Assembly: GCA_035548175.1 (NCBI GenBank)
Contig: DASZTO010000057.1
Coordinates: forward strand, 62,001-126,000
Direction: 5' to 3'
Origin: CALCHA01 sp035548175
GTDB taxonomy: Bacteria; Planctomycetota; Phycisphaerae; WQYP01
Length of the DNA stretch: 64,000 nucleotides
Every line of letters starts with the position of its first letter. The stretch's first letter is position 1. Shown here piece by piece: positions 49,672 to 57,856 of the stretch. Made by a program: the position numbers and the translations under genes. The notes below the pieces were generated by a model. The model did no database searches and was not told where the DNA came from. It was given only the letters and a program-made list of their open reading frames with translations.

Positions 49672-50968
49672 GGCCGGGGGCGGATAACTTTACGAAAAGC
49701 GCGCTGGCGGCGGCGAGGGCTTCCGTGGGAGTGGGGGCGGTGTGGATCATGTGGCCCATTTTGCGCGCCGGACGCGGGGACTTGCCGTAGAGGTGGAGGG
49801 TGGCGCGGGGATCGGCGAAGAGGGCGGGCCAATCGGGTTCGATTTCAGCGCCGGGGGGATTGGGGCGCCAGAGGTCGCCGAGGAGGTTGGTCATGACGGC
49901 CGGTTGGAGGAGGGGGACTTCGGTCACGGACGGGGGGTGGGTCGGGCCGAGGGGGAGGTTGCAGATGGCGGCGATGTGGAGTTCGAATTGGGAGCGGGCG
50001 GTGGCGCGCAGGGTGACGTGGCCGGAGTTGTGCGGGCGGGCGGCGAGTTCATTCATCAGGACGTCGCCGTTGTCCAGGACGAACATTTCGACCGCGAGGA
50101 GTCCGACGACGCCGAGTTTTTCCGCGATGGCGGCGGCGTGGGCGCGCGCGGCTTTTTCGGTGGCGGCGGGGAAGCCGGCGGGAATGAGGGTCTGGTGGAG
50201 GATGCCGTGGCGGTGTTCATTTGTGAACATGGGGAAGCTGGCGGATTGGCCGGCGGGGTTGCGGGCGACGATGACGGAGGCTTCGGCGATGAAGGGGACG
50301 GCCTGTTCGAGGAGGAGGGGTTGTTGGCCCAGATCGGACCAGGCGCGGGCGGCGTCGGCGTCGGAGCGGAGCCAGAGCTGGCCCTTGCCGTCGTAGCCTC
50401 CGCGGGCGGTTTTGGCGACGACGGCAAGGGGAGTCGGGGCGCTGCCCGGTAAAAAAGACTCCTGACCCCTTTTCTGTTCGGAAGGTGGAAAAGACTCCTG
50501 ACCCCTTTTTTGGAGAAGATGGTACGCGGGGAGGAGGGCGGATTCCTGCTCGACGATGGCGAAGGGGCCGTGGGGGAAGTGGTGGGCGGCGAAGAGGGAT
50601 TTTTCGTGGCGGCGGTCGCGGCAGACGGCTTGCACCGCGGAGGAGGGGGCGATACGCACCGTGCCGAGCGACTCCGCGGCCTGAAGAACTTCGGGGGGCA
50701 CTTGTTCGAATTCATTGGTGAGCACGTCCAGATCGCGGGCGAAGTCGGCGACCGTGACTGGGTCGGCCGTGTTGCCCGTGATGTGACGGTCGGCCCAGCG
50801 GGCGGCGGGGTCGTCGGGCGATTCGGAGAGAACGTGGGTGATGTAGCCCATGCGGCGGGCGGCTTCGCACAGCATGGCGCCAAGTTGGCCGCCGCCGAGG
50901 ATGCCGATGGTGGCGGGAGGGAGGATGGTTTTTGAGGGATTGCCCATTGCCGATTGCCTATTGCCCAT
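49664..50968 (-). CDS. purK: 5-(carboxyamino)imidazole ribonucleotide synthase (PurK) with a repeat-derived insert
   Basis: ATP-grasp enzyme that makes N5-CAIR from AIR and bicarbonate in purine synthesis. The core is normal: GILGGGQLGAMLCEAARRMGY, TNEFEQVP, ARGGYDGKGQ and NELAARPHNSGH. The chain is 434 residues, longer than usual. Between the first ATP-grasp strands it carries two copies of KRGQESF, encoded by the 36-bp-period repeat at 50453-50509. The N-terminal MGNRQSAMGN is encoded by the ATTGCC repeat, so the start is uncertain (50968 or 50947) and no good ribosome site is seen. It follows purE by 72 bp. Confidence 0.92.
   Translation of the reverse strand: MGNRQSAMGNPSKTILPPATIGILGGGQLGAMLCEAARRMGYITHVLSESPDDPAARWADRHITGNTADPVTVADFARDLDVLTNEFEQVPPEVLQAAESLGTVRIAPSSAVQAVCRDRRHEKSLFAAHHFPHGPFAIVEQESALLPAYHLLQKRGQESFPPSEQKRGQESFLPGSAPTPLAVVAKTARGGYDGKGQLWLRSDADAARAWSDLGQQPLLLEQAVPFIAEASVIVARNPAGQSASFPMFTNEHRHGILHQTLIPAGFPAATEKAARAHAAAIAEKLGVVGLLAVEMFVLDNGDVLMNELAARPHNSGHVTLRATARSQFELHIAAICNLPLGPTHPPSVTEVPLLQPAVMTNLLGDLWRPNPPGAEIEPDWPALFADPRATLHLYGKSPRPARKMGHMIHTAPTPTEALAAASALFVKLSAPGPN
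50453..50509. repeat. Tandem AAAGACTCCTGACCCCTTTT repeat inside purK
   Basis: Two identical 21-bp copies (50453-50473 and 50489-50509) 36 bp apart, in direct orientation on the + strand. Read on the coding strand they contain GGGGTCAGGAGTC. They keep the purK frame and add KRGQESF twice. The sequence is AT-flanked and unrelated to purK homologues, so it is likely an inserted dispersed repeat. Confidence 0.8.
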
Positions 50969-51025
50969 TGCAGAGGGAGTCGACGAGCCATTGGCAATGG
51001 GCGATTGGCAATTGGCAATCGGCAG
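50938..51025. repeat. ATTGCC-type inverted repeat at the purE-purK junction
   Basis: TTGCCCATTGCCGATTGCC-type words (50938-50971) face GGCAATGGGCGATTGGCAAT-type words (50989-51023), giving a potential cruciform. It overlaps the start of purK and could contain its translation signals or be an inserted repeat that reshaped them. Confidence 0.6.
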
Positions 51026-51040
51026 GATACAGAGTACCGG

Positions 51041-51550
51041 TCACGGGATTTTTTCCTCGAGAACTTTTTGGGTGTTGGCTTGTCGGTAGGCGGCGAGGGC
51101 TTGGTGGATTTCGGGGTGGGTGCTGGCGAGGAGTTGGGCGGCGAAGAGGGCCGCGTTGATGGCGCCTGCTTTTCCGATGGCAAACGTCGCGACGGGAACG
51201 CCGGCGGGCATCTGGACGATGGAGAGGAGGGAATCGAGACCGTTGAGGGCGGCGGAGTGGATGGGGACGGCGAGGACGGGGAGGAGGCTGTGAGAGGCGG
51301 TCATGCCGGGAAGGTGGGCCGCGCCGCCGGCGCCCGCGATGATCGCGCGCAGCCCCCGGCCTTCGGCGGATTTGGCGTAGTCAGCCATCAGATCGGGGGT
51401 GCGGTGGGCGGAGACGATTTTCATTTCGAAGGGGATGGCCAGCGAGGTGAGGGTGTCCGCGGCGTGCTGCATGGTGGGCAGGTCGGAGGAGGAGCCCATG
51501 ATGATGCCGACGAGGGGCGGGGCGGTCGGGGGAGGCGTGGCGGTGGTCAT
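51041..51550 (-). CDS. purE: N5-carboxyaminoimidazole ribonucleotide mutase
   Basis: Converts N5-CAIR to CAIR in purine biosynthesis. The 169-residue protein has GIIMGSSSDLPTM and the catalytic SAHRTPD (His), then AGAGGAAHLPGM for substrate phosphate binding. Length fits class I PurE, which works with PurK; purK is the next gene, so this is a purEK operon. Confidence 0.97.
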   Translation of the reverse strand: MTTATPPPTAPPLVGIIMGSSSDLPTMQHAADTLTSLAIPFEMKIVSAHRTPDLMADYAKSAEGRGLRAIIAGAGGAAHLPGMTASHSLLPVLAVPIHSAALNGLDSLLSIVQMPAGVPVATFAIGKAGAINAALFAAQLLASTHPEIHQALAAYRQANTQKVLEEKIP

Positions 51551-51687
51551 GCGCGGGCCCTCGGTAAGGGGGAAGAGAGAAGATACCCGATGGTGAGGAA
51601 GTGGGGAATGCGCGCGGCGTCTTTTCGCGTGCGCGGGCGCTGCGGTATGATTGCGGAATGTGAAGAAAGGATTAGCAGGGAACGCTG

Positions 51688-52962
51688 GTGCTCTGGTCCG
51701 TATCGTTTGTGTTTTTCTGGGTGTGGCTCGCGGCGCTGGTGCTGGCGATCTGGGCTGCGCGGATTGCGCAGCGGTTCGGGGTGCGACTGCCCCGGAAAGT
51801 GCAGCGGGAGGTGGAGGCGGAGCGGTATCCGCGCGTCGCCGTGATTTTGCCCATCAAGGGCGTCGATGATGACACGCTCGGAAACGTGCGGGCGCTCTTG
51901 GAGCAGGATTATCCCGCCTATCGGCTGATTTTCGTCGTCGAGTCGGAGGAGGACCCGGTCGTGGCGCTCCTGGAAAAAGTGGCGCAGGAAGAGAGCCGGG
52001 TGGAACTGGTGGTCGCGGGCCTGGCGGAGCATCGCGGCCAGAAAGTGCACAACCAGTTGGCGGGCGTCGAGCGCACGACCGAGCGCGATGAGATCCTGGC
52101 TTTCATGGATGCCGATGCGAAGCCGGCGCCGCACTGGGTGCACAACCTCGTGATGCCGCTGACCTATGGCGAGCACATCGGGGCGACCACCGGCTATCGG
52201 TATTACATTCCGGTGACGCCGCACACGGCCAACAAGATCGTGTCGGTGCTCAACGCGATGGTGGGCGCGCTCCTGGGCCCGTATCGGCGGACGTTTGCCT
52301 GGGGCGGGTCGATGGCGATTCGGCGGAATGATTTCTTCGGGTACGGACTGCACGATCTGTGGCAGGGAGCGCTCTCGGATGATTATGTGCTGTCCTACTG
52401 CGTGAAGAGCGTGGCCAAGCGGAAGATTCAGTTTGTCGCGCAATGCCTGGTGGCCTCGGATGCGAATTTCAACTGGGCGTCGCTGTTTGAATTCGCCGTG
52501 CGCCAGTATCGGATCACTAAGGTATGCGCGCCGTGGGTGTGGATGACCGCGGTGGGCGGGGCCGCGCTGTATCTCACGGCATTCTGCTACACGCTGTTCA
52601 ATGTGATCTACGGCTTCACGGGGGCGGAGGCGCTGCACGGCGAGCATCTCCGGCAAATGGCGATGTTCGCGGGGCTCTATGGAACGTCGATGCTGCGGGG
52701 ATATCTGCTGGTGCTCGGCGGGGAGCGGATGTTGCCGGAGCATAAGGAGGCGATTCGCTCAACGATGGGGTGGGCGACGGTGGGGATGCCGTGGTGTTTT
52801 GTGATCAATCTGGTGGCGTTGATCGGGAGCGGGATCGGGCGGACGATCGTGTGGCGCGGGGTGACCTATCGGATGGTGTCGCGGTTGAAGACGGAGGTGC
52901 TGCGGCCGCGCGGCGGGGTGGTGGAGAAACGACGGGCGGAGGTAGTGGGGCGGGGGGACTAG
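51688..52962 (+). CDS. Membrane glycosyltransferase, GT21/HpnI-like
   Basis: A 424-residue family-2-type glycosyltransferase. An N-terminal transmembrane helix (SVSFVFFWVWLAALVLAI) anchors it. Catalytic motifs are FVVESEED (first Asp), MDADAKP (second), LSDDYVLSYCVK (third) and RQYRI in place of the (Q/R)xxRW motif, the order of ceramide glucosyltransferase-like GT21 enzymes. C-terminal helices (about 280-380) return to the membrane. It may glycosylate a lipid, such as a ceramide or hopanoid analogue. The start is a GTG with AGGG upstream. Confidence 0.82.
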   Translation: MLWSVSFVFFWVWLAALVLAIWAARIAQRFGVRLPRKVQREVEAERYPRVAVILPIKGVDDDTLGNVRALLEQDYPAYRLIFVVESEEDPVVALLEKVAQEESRVELVVAGLAEHRGQKVHNQLAGVERTTERDEILAFMDADAKPAPHWVHNLVMPLTYGEHIGATTGYRYYIPVTPHTANKIVSVLNAMVGALLGPYRRTFAWGGSMAIRRNDFFGYGLHDLWQGALSDDYVLSYCVKSVAKRKIQFVAQCLVASDANFNWASLFEFAVRQYRITKVCAPWVWMTAVGGAALYLTAFCYTLFNVIYGFTGAEALHGEHLRQMAMFAGLYGTSMLRGYLLVLGGERMLPEHKEAIRSTMGWATVGMPWCFVINLVALIGSGIGRTIVWRGVTYRMVSRLKTEVLRPRGGVVEKRRAEVVGRGD

Positions 52963-53055
52963 CGGGGGGAGTAGCGGGGGGAGTAGCGGGGGGGGGGGGC
53001 CATTGGGGATCGGTTCAATTGGTTGAAGTGGTTTAATTGGTGCAATTGGTAGAGG
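52963..53055. repeat. G-rich tandem and TTCAATTGG repeats
   Basis: Three copies of an AGTAGCGGGGGG-like unit end in a long G-run (52986-52999). It is followed by TTCAATTGGTTGAAGTGG and TTTAATTGGTGCAATTGG, a short-period A+T-rich repeat. No gene is present. Confidence 0.6.
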
Positions 53056-53082
53056 CGGTGCGCTGCGCGATGGGGGAGGGGT

Positions 53083-53304
53083 TCAGGCGCTGATGTCGAT
53101 CAGGGAGCCCAGGCCGGTGGCTTGCGCGAGGGAGGGGTCGGAGAGTTGGGTGTTGGCGGTGCCGTTGAGGAGGTCGAGAATGGCGGCGCCTTGCTGGCGT
53201 TCGGCGTTGAGGGTCTTGGCGGCCACGGCGTAACCAATGTCGCTGGCGACGCGCGCGGGCGTGAGCTGGGCGTCGGTGAGCTGGGACTGTGCGGGGCTGA
53301 TCAT
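53083..53304 (-). CDS. YjfB-like small protein
   Basis: A 73-residue protein resembling the YjfB/putative motility protein family. Its C-terminal half has VASDIGYAVAAKTLNAERQ and QQGAAILDLL, close to the family VLKKALDMQKQQGAALLELL pattern. It has no signal or membrane segment. It is divergent from the pterin synthase gene. Confidence 0.62.
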   Translation of the reverse strand: MISPAQSQLTDAQLTPARVASDIGYAVAAKTLNAERQQGAAILDLLNGTANTQLSDPSLAQATGLGSLIDISA

Positions 53305-53336
53305 CTGTATGTTATCGGCTCGAAGGGGTGGGGATG

Positions 53337-53366
53337 TTCAGTGCGGGGATGGAATTAGGGTAGAAT
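53337..53366 (+). promoter_or_regulatory. Promoter of the pterin synthase-like gene, leaderless
   Basis: TTCAGT and TAGAAT separated by 18 nt; the -10 ends 6 nt before the ATG at 53373. Transcription would begin at the start codon. Confidence 0.6.
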
Positions 53367-53372
53367 GGCTGA

Positions 53373-54170
53373 ATGCAGGATGTTGTGCGATTGACGCGGG
53401 AGTTGCGGGCGGGGATCGAGTGCGGGCGCGAGGGGGTGCGCGGAAACGGTTTTGCGGGGAATCCGGGGTTGGAGGGAATCGGGGCTTTCGTGCTGTTGCG
53501 GGCGACGGTGCGGGGACGCGTCGATCCGCGGACGGGGATGCTGGTGAACATCAAGGAAGTGGACCGGGTGCTGCGCGGGGCGGGCGTGGCGCGGCTGCGG
53601 GAGGGATTCGAGGCTCCCAGGGGCAGCGAGCCGGCGGCGCTGGCGGCGGAGGGGATTTTTGCGGTCGTGCGGGAGGGGCTCTTGCCGCACGAGGTGGAGC
53701 GGCTGGAGTTGTGGGTGAGTCCTTATTTGGCTTTTGCGGTTAATGGAAAGGAGGCGGGCGTGGTGCGGGTGAGTTTGCGGTTCGAATTTTCGGCAGCGCA
53801 TCGGTTGCACTCGGCGGCGCTGAGCGCGGAAGAAAATCGGCAGGTCTTCGGGCGGTGCAACAATCCGAGCGGGCATGGCCATAATTATGAGCTGGAGGTG
53901 ACGGTCGCGGGAAAGCCCGACGAGCGCGGGCAGGTGGTGTCGATCGGCGCGCTGCAGCGGGCCGTGAACGAGCGGGTGATCGATGTGTTCGACCACAAGC
54001 ATTTGAACGTGGATTGCGAGGAATTTCGGCAGGCGGGCGGGGTGAATCCGACGGTGGAGAATATTGCGCGGGTGATCTGGGGGCGGCTGGCGGGGCAGGT
54101 GCCGGGGAAACTGGTGCGGGTGAGGTTGTGGGAAACGCCTAAGACGGTGTGCGAGTATGAGGGAGAATGA
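53373..54170 (+). CDS. 6-pyruvoyl-tetrahydropterin synthase-like protein with a degenerate first copy
   Basis: A 265-residue chain holding two tandem copies of the PTPS/QueD fold. The C-terminal copy (about 130-265) is complete: zinc His in FEFSAAHRL and GHGHNYELEV, a Cys in GRCNNPSG and Glu in LWETPK. The N-terminal copy aligns over its length (GNPGLEGIGAFVLLRATVRG, NIKEVDRVLRG) but has lost the zinc His pair (EGI for HGH). The first domain is probably structural. Enzymes of the family make tetrahydropterin or 7-carboxy-7-deazaguanine precursors (queuosine). The neighbours do not decide which. Confidence 0.82.
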   Translation: MQDVVRLTRELRAGIECGREGVRGNGFAGNPGLEGIGAFVLLRATVRGRVDPRTGMLVNIKEVDRVLRGAGVARLREGFEAPRGSEPAALAAEGIFAVVREGLLPHEVERLELWVSPYLAFAVNGKEAGVVRVSLRFEFSAAHRLHSAALSAEENRQVFGRCNNPSGHGHNYELEVTVAGKPDERGQVVSIGALQRAVNERVIDVFDHKHLNVDCEEFRQAGGVNPTVENIARVIWGRLAGQVPGKLVRVRLWETPKTVCEYEGE

Positions 54171-54172
54171 GC

Positions 54173-54215
54173 GGTTCAATTGGGGCATTGGTTCAAGGGG
54201 TTCAATTGGGGAAGC
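54173..54215. repeat. TTCAATTGG-type repeat
   Basis: GGTTCAATTGGGGCATTGGTTCAAGGGGTTCAATTGGGG-like tandem words just after the pterin synthase stop. This is the family also seen at 49639, 53010 and 63939. Confidence 0.65.
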
Positions 54216-54285
54216 GATCTGGTGAAAGAGAGGGAGGCTGGCGGCGTCTTGATGGGGGGTGAGGGCTTGTTGCGGATGTGGTGCG

Positions 54286-56655
54286 ATGGCGACGGATGTG
54301 GAACAGATTCAGTTGTATGCCCGGACGCGGGATGCGGGGGCGTTTGCCGCGCTGATGGCGGCGTACACGGACATGGTCTTCGCTACATGCCTGCGGATTC
54401 TGGCGAATCGCTCCGAGGCCGAGGACGCCACGCAGGAATGTTTCTGGCGGCTGGCGCGGGAGTCGGCGGGGATACGGACATCCGTGGGCGCATGGCTGCA
54501 TCGGTGCGCGACGAATGAATGCATCACGCGGAAGCGGCGGAAGGCAGCCAAGGCGCAGCGTGAATTGGCGTATGAGCGCACGCGCCAGGCGGAGCGGGAC
54601 GAGGCGTCGGAGTGGCGGGAGGTATCGCCGGCGGTGGATGAGGCGCTGGAGGAGTTGCCGGAGGAATTGCGCACGCTGCTGATCGGGCATTTTTTGCAGC
54701 GGCGGACGCAGGCGGAATTGGCGGCGGAAATGGGGGTGTCGCCGGCGACCATGTCGCGCCGCCTTGCGGAAGGCGTGGAGCTGATCCGCAAGCGTCTCAA
54801 GGCGCGCGGCGTGATCGCCACCGCGGCGCTGCTCACCCTGTTTCTGGCCGAGCGCACCGCCAGCGCCGCCACGCCGGCCGTGGTCGCGGGCCTGGGCAAG
54901 ATGGCCCTCGCCGGACCGCCCGCCCACGCCCTGCGATGGACGCTTCGCGCCAAGGCTGTGGTGGCGGGCGCCGCCCTTGCCGCCTCCGCGGGCATCGTCT
55001 GGGGCGCGCAGGCTTATTTCCATCGCCATGCGCCGCCCCAGGCCCTGGCAGCGCCCGTGCAAAAAGTCGAAGCGCAGACCTCTGTCACCGAGCCTCAGGC
55101 GCAGACGCCTCCGCAGGCTTATCGATTGCTCGCACAGATTCGCAACGGCCTGCCGGAAGTGGCCGGCGACGGGCCCCTCGAGGCCGCGCGAAGCCTCGTG
55201 GCGCTGGGCCCCAAAGCCTCGCCCGCCGTCGCCGCCGAGCTCGACCGCTCCACGCGCGACGATGAACAGCGCGTCTTGATATGGACCCTGCGTTTGATCG
55301 GCGATCGCGCCGCGGTGCCGGCGCTGCTGCGAGCGTTGCCGCGGCTTTCGACCGAGGCCGTGCCGTACGAAGTCGCCGTGACCGACCCCGGGCTGCGCCT
55401 TTTCGTGCGCGACCATCAGCCTCCGGGTCTGACGGGGTTCGCCGCTCCTTCCGTCGGCCTTCAGCCGGCGCGACTCGAATGCGTCGCCGCGCTCGAAGCG
55501 CTCACCGGCCGGGCCGCCGTCTACACCCTGGACAACGGCGCACGCCGCCCCGTTCCGGATGTCTGGATCGCCTGGTACGCCCAGCAGACCGGCGCCACGC
55601 AAAGCACGCTCGCAGCGCCGCCGGCCGCCGGTGATCCCGTCGGCGACGCCGGCCGACTCGCCTTCGCCGCCCTGTTCCCGACCGGTCCCCAGGTCCGCCT
55701 GTCCAATGTGCACGAAGTTCTCCTGGATGCGCGCAACGGTTGGAACGCTCCCGCCTATCTCGATCTCGATACCGGCAGGCGCCTCGAACGAAACGAGGGC
55801 TGGACGGATCATGGCCAGCACCCCCATGCGGATTGGCCCCGCGAAGCCGGCGTGGATATCGGCATCGACAGCGGCGGCGGCGCTCCCCTCCTGCAAAGTT
55901 TCGGCATGACCGTCTGGCCGCTCCAAAACGTCCGCTTCGAAACCCTGCCTGCCGAAGTACACCTCAACGCCGCGCTCGACATCGGCGACGCCGCGCCCAG
56001 GGTCCTCCGCGAAAAGCTCGGGCAGGATCCGCACACCTGGCTTTTTGCCACGCGCGAAGGCGGACGCGGCGCCTTGCAGGTGACGCTCCTGCAGGCGCCT
56101 GGGGGCCCCACCCTGCGCGTGCGCTATCGCTTGTTTGAAGGCACCAGGAGCGCGCCCCCTCCCCTGACGGGCCAGATCGAAGCACCCGCTACGCAAACCG
56201 CCGGCCAGTTCGGCCCGGAACGCGAGGTGGAACTGGGCAGCGCCCGGCCTGACGCATCGATGGCGGTGGATCTCGACACCGGCGCCCTGCGCGCGGACGC
56301 GCCGGACCCCGACATCGGCGCTTTGACCGCCGCCAAGACCCGCTGGCTGCGCGAGTGGGGCGGAGACCTGGTGGTGCTGCCCGCTCAAGCCGGCGAGCCC
56401 TCTGAGCTGGCCGCGGATCGCTTCATCGCGCTGCCCGTCACGGCAGACGCCTGGGACCACCTGCAGCCCCCTGACGCCGCCGCCCTTCTGCTGCGCCGCG
56501 ACGCAACCGTCGATCCCACCGAGGCGCTGCTGCGCCTTCCCGCCGGGGAACGTGAGGCGTGGGTCTTCCAGACGCGCGAAGGATGCGCCGGCCTGATGCA
56601 GATCGAGTCCGATGCGCCCGGCACGGTGCGCGTGCGCTACAAGGTCCTGCGCTGA
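54286..56655 (+). CDS. ECF sigma factor with a long extracytoplasmic C-terminal region
   Basis: A 789-residue protein. Residues 1-180 are an ECF sigma factor: region 2 with SEAEDATQECFWRLAR, region 4 with PEELRTLLIGHFLQRRTQAEL and GVSPATMSRRLAEG. A hydrophobic helix (about 221-243, VVAGAALAASAGIVWGAQAYF) follows. The remaining roughly 540 residues form a large soluble region, starting with HEAT-like alpha-helical repeats (about 290-350) and then unassigned domains. This resembles planctomycete ECF factors with sensor extensions. The nucleotide skew switches from G-rich to C-rich near base 54800, where the sigma domain ends. It lies upstream of the efflux operon and may control it. The start could also be at 54259. 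Confidence 0.8.
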   Translation: MATDVEQIQLYARTRDAGAFAALMAAYTDMVFATCLRILANRSEAEDATQECFWRLARESAGIRTSVGAWLHRCATNECITRKRRKAAKAQRELAYERTRQAERDEASEWREVSPAVDEALEELPEELRTLLIGHFLQRRTQAELAAEMGVSPATMSRRLAEGVELIRKRLKARGVIATAALLTLFLAERTASAATPAVVAGLGKMALAGPPAHALRWTLRAKAVVAGAALAASAGIVWGAQAYFHRHAPPQALAAPVQKVEAQTSVTEPQAQTPPQAYRLLAQIRNGLPEVAGDGPLEAARSLVALGPKASPAVAAELDRSTRDDEQRVLIWTLRLIGDRAAVPALLRALPRLSTEAVPYEVAVTDPGLRLFVRDHQPPGLTGFAAPSVGLQPARLECVAALEALTGRAAVYTLDNGARRPVPDVWIAWYAQQTGATQSTLAAPPAAGDPVGDAGRLAFAALFPTGPQVRLSNVHEVLLDARNGWNAPAYLDLDTGRRLERNEGWTDHGQHPHADWPREAGVDIGIDSGGGAPLLQSFGMTVWPLQNVRFETLPAEVHLNAALDIGDAAPRVLREKLGQDPHTWLFATREGGRGALQVTLLQAPGGPTLRVRYRLFEGTRSAPPPLTGQIEAPATQTAGQFGPEREVELGSARPDASMAVDLDTGALRADAPDPDIGALTAAKTRWLREWGGDLVVLPAQAGEPSELAADRFIALPVTADAWDHLQPPDAAALLLRRDATVDPTEALLRLPAGEREAWVFQTREGCAGLMQIESDAPGTVRVRYKVLR

Positions 56656-56828
56656 CCGCGCCGCAGCGCGTGGCTCCAGGCCATCGTCCTTCGCCTGAAC
56701 ATCGGCAGACGCCCCTGCCACCCGCCGAAAAATTCATGCTCCCTTCATTCAGAGGCGGTATGCTTTGCGCGAGCGCGCCGGCGGTTGCCGACGGCGTTCC
56801 CTGGCAAGTGCATTCGAAGGAGACGCGT

Positions 56829-57854
56829 ATGGGTGTCCGTGGCGTGCAGGCGTGGTGCATGGCGGCGGTGGTGGCGGCGATGGCGGCGATGGGACTGGGC
56901 GCGCGGGCGGCTGATCCCGTGACGCCCTACAAGTTCGTCAAGGAAATTCCCATCGGCGGCGGCAGCGGATGGGATTATCTCTCCGCCGAACCCACGACGC
57001 ACCGCCTGTTTGTCACCCATGGCACGAAGGTCGTCGTGATCGACACCGCGGACAACAAAGTCGTCGGCGAGATCGCCGACACCCCCGGCGTGCATGGATT
57101 CGTCGCAGCGCCGGCCATCAAACGGGGATTCTCCAGCAACGGGCAGGAAAATAAATCGAGCATCGTCGATCTCGAGACGCTCAAGACGATCATGAAGGTG
57201 CCCACCGGCGCGAACCCGGATTCGATTCTTTACGATCCGACCTCGGGCGAGGTGTGGACCTTCAACGGCCGCGGAAAATCGGTGACCTGTTATGACGGAA
57301 AAACCGGCAAGGTTATCGTGGACGCGATACCCCTGGACGGCAAACCCGAGACGGGAGTGGTCGATCCGACGGCGGAGCGCGTCTACGTGAACCTGGAGGA
57401 CAAGAATTCCATCGCCGTGCTGGACGTCAAGACGCACAAGGTGATCGATACCTGGCCTATCGCGCCCGGCGAGGGCGCCTCGGGCCTGGCGATCGACGTC
57501 GAACTCCACCGCCTGATCGCCGGGTGCGCCAACTCGAAGATGGTCATGCTGGATTCAAGCAGCGGCAAGGTGCTGGCCAGCGTGGATTGCGGCCAGGGCG
57601 TGGATGCGGCGGCCATCGATCCTGCAACGAAGCTGGCGTTCGTGTCGGCGGGCGGGAGCGGGACGGTGACGATCGCCTCGATCGACGGGGATAAGCTGAC
57701 GGTGCAGCAGACGCTGACGACGGAGCGCGGGGCGCGCACCATGACGGTCGACAGCCAGACGCACCGGATTTATCTTTCCAACGCCAAATCGCGCACCGAT
57801 CCCACCAGCTTCAAGGTGCTGGTGTATGGGCCGGAGGAGGCGGCAAAGCCGTAA
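56829..57854 (+). CDS. YVTN/YncE-like beta-propeller protein, secreted
   Basis: A 341-residue protein with a signal peptide (VVAAMAAMGLGARA). The mature part is a seven-bladed propeller of YVTN type: VVVIDTADNKVVGEI, CYDGKTGKVIV, VLDVKTHKVIDTW and MLDSSSGKVLASV repeats. GAAGGAGA lies 5 nt before the ATG. Its stop is only 2 bp before tolC, so the two are translationally coupled and it likely belongs to the efflux unit, in the periplasm. Confidence 0.88.
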   Translation: MGVRGVQAWCMAAVVAAMAAMGLGARAADPVTPYKFVKEIPIGGGSGWDYLSAEPTTHRLFVTHGTKVVVIDTADNKVVGEIADTPGVHGFVAAPAIKRGFSSNGQENKSSIVDLETLKTIMKVPTGANPDSILYDPTSGEVWTFNGRGKSVTCYDGKTGKVIVDAIPLDGKPETGVVDPTAERVYVNLEDKNSIAVLDVKTHKVIDTWPIAPGEGASGLAIDVELHRLIAGCANSKMVMLDSSSGKVLASVDCGQGVDAAAIDPATKLAFVSAGGSGTVTIASIDGDKLTVQQTLTTERGARTMTVDSQTHRIYLSNAKSRTDPTSFKVLVYGPEEAAKP

Positions 57855-57856
57855 GA

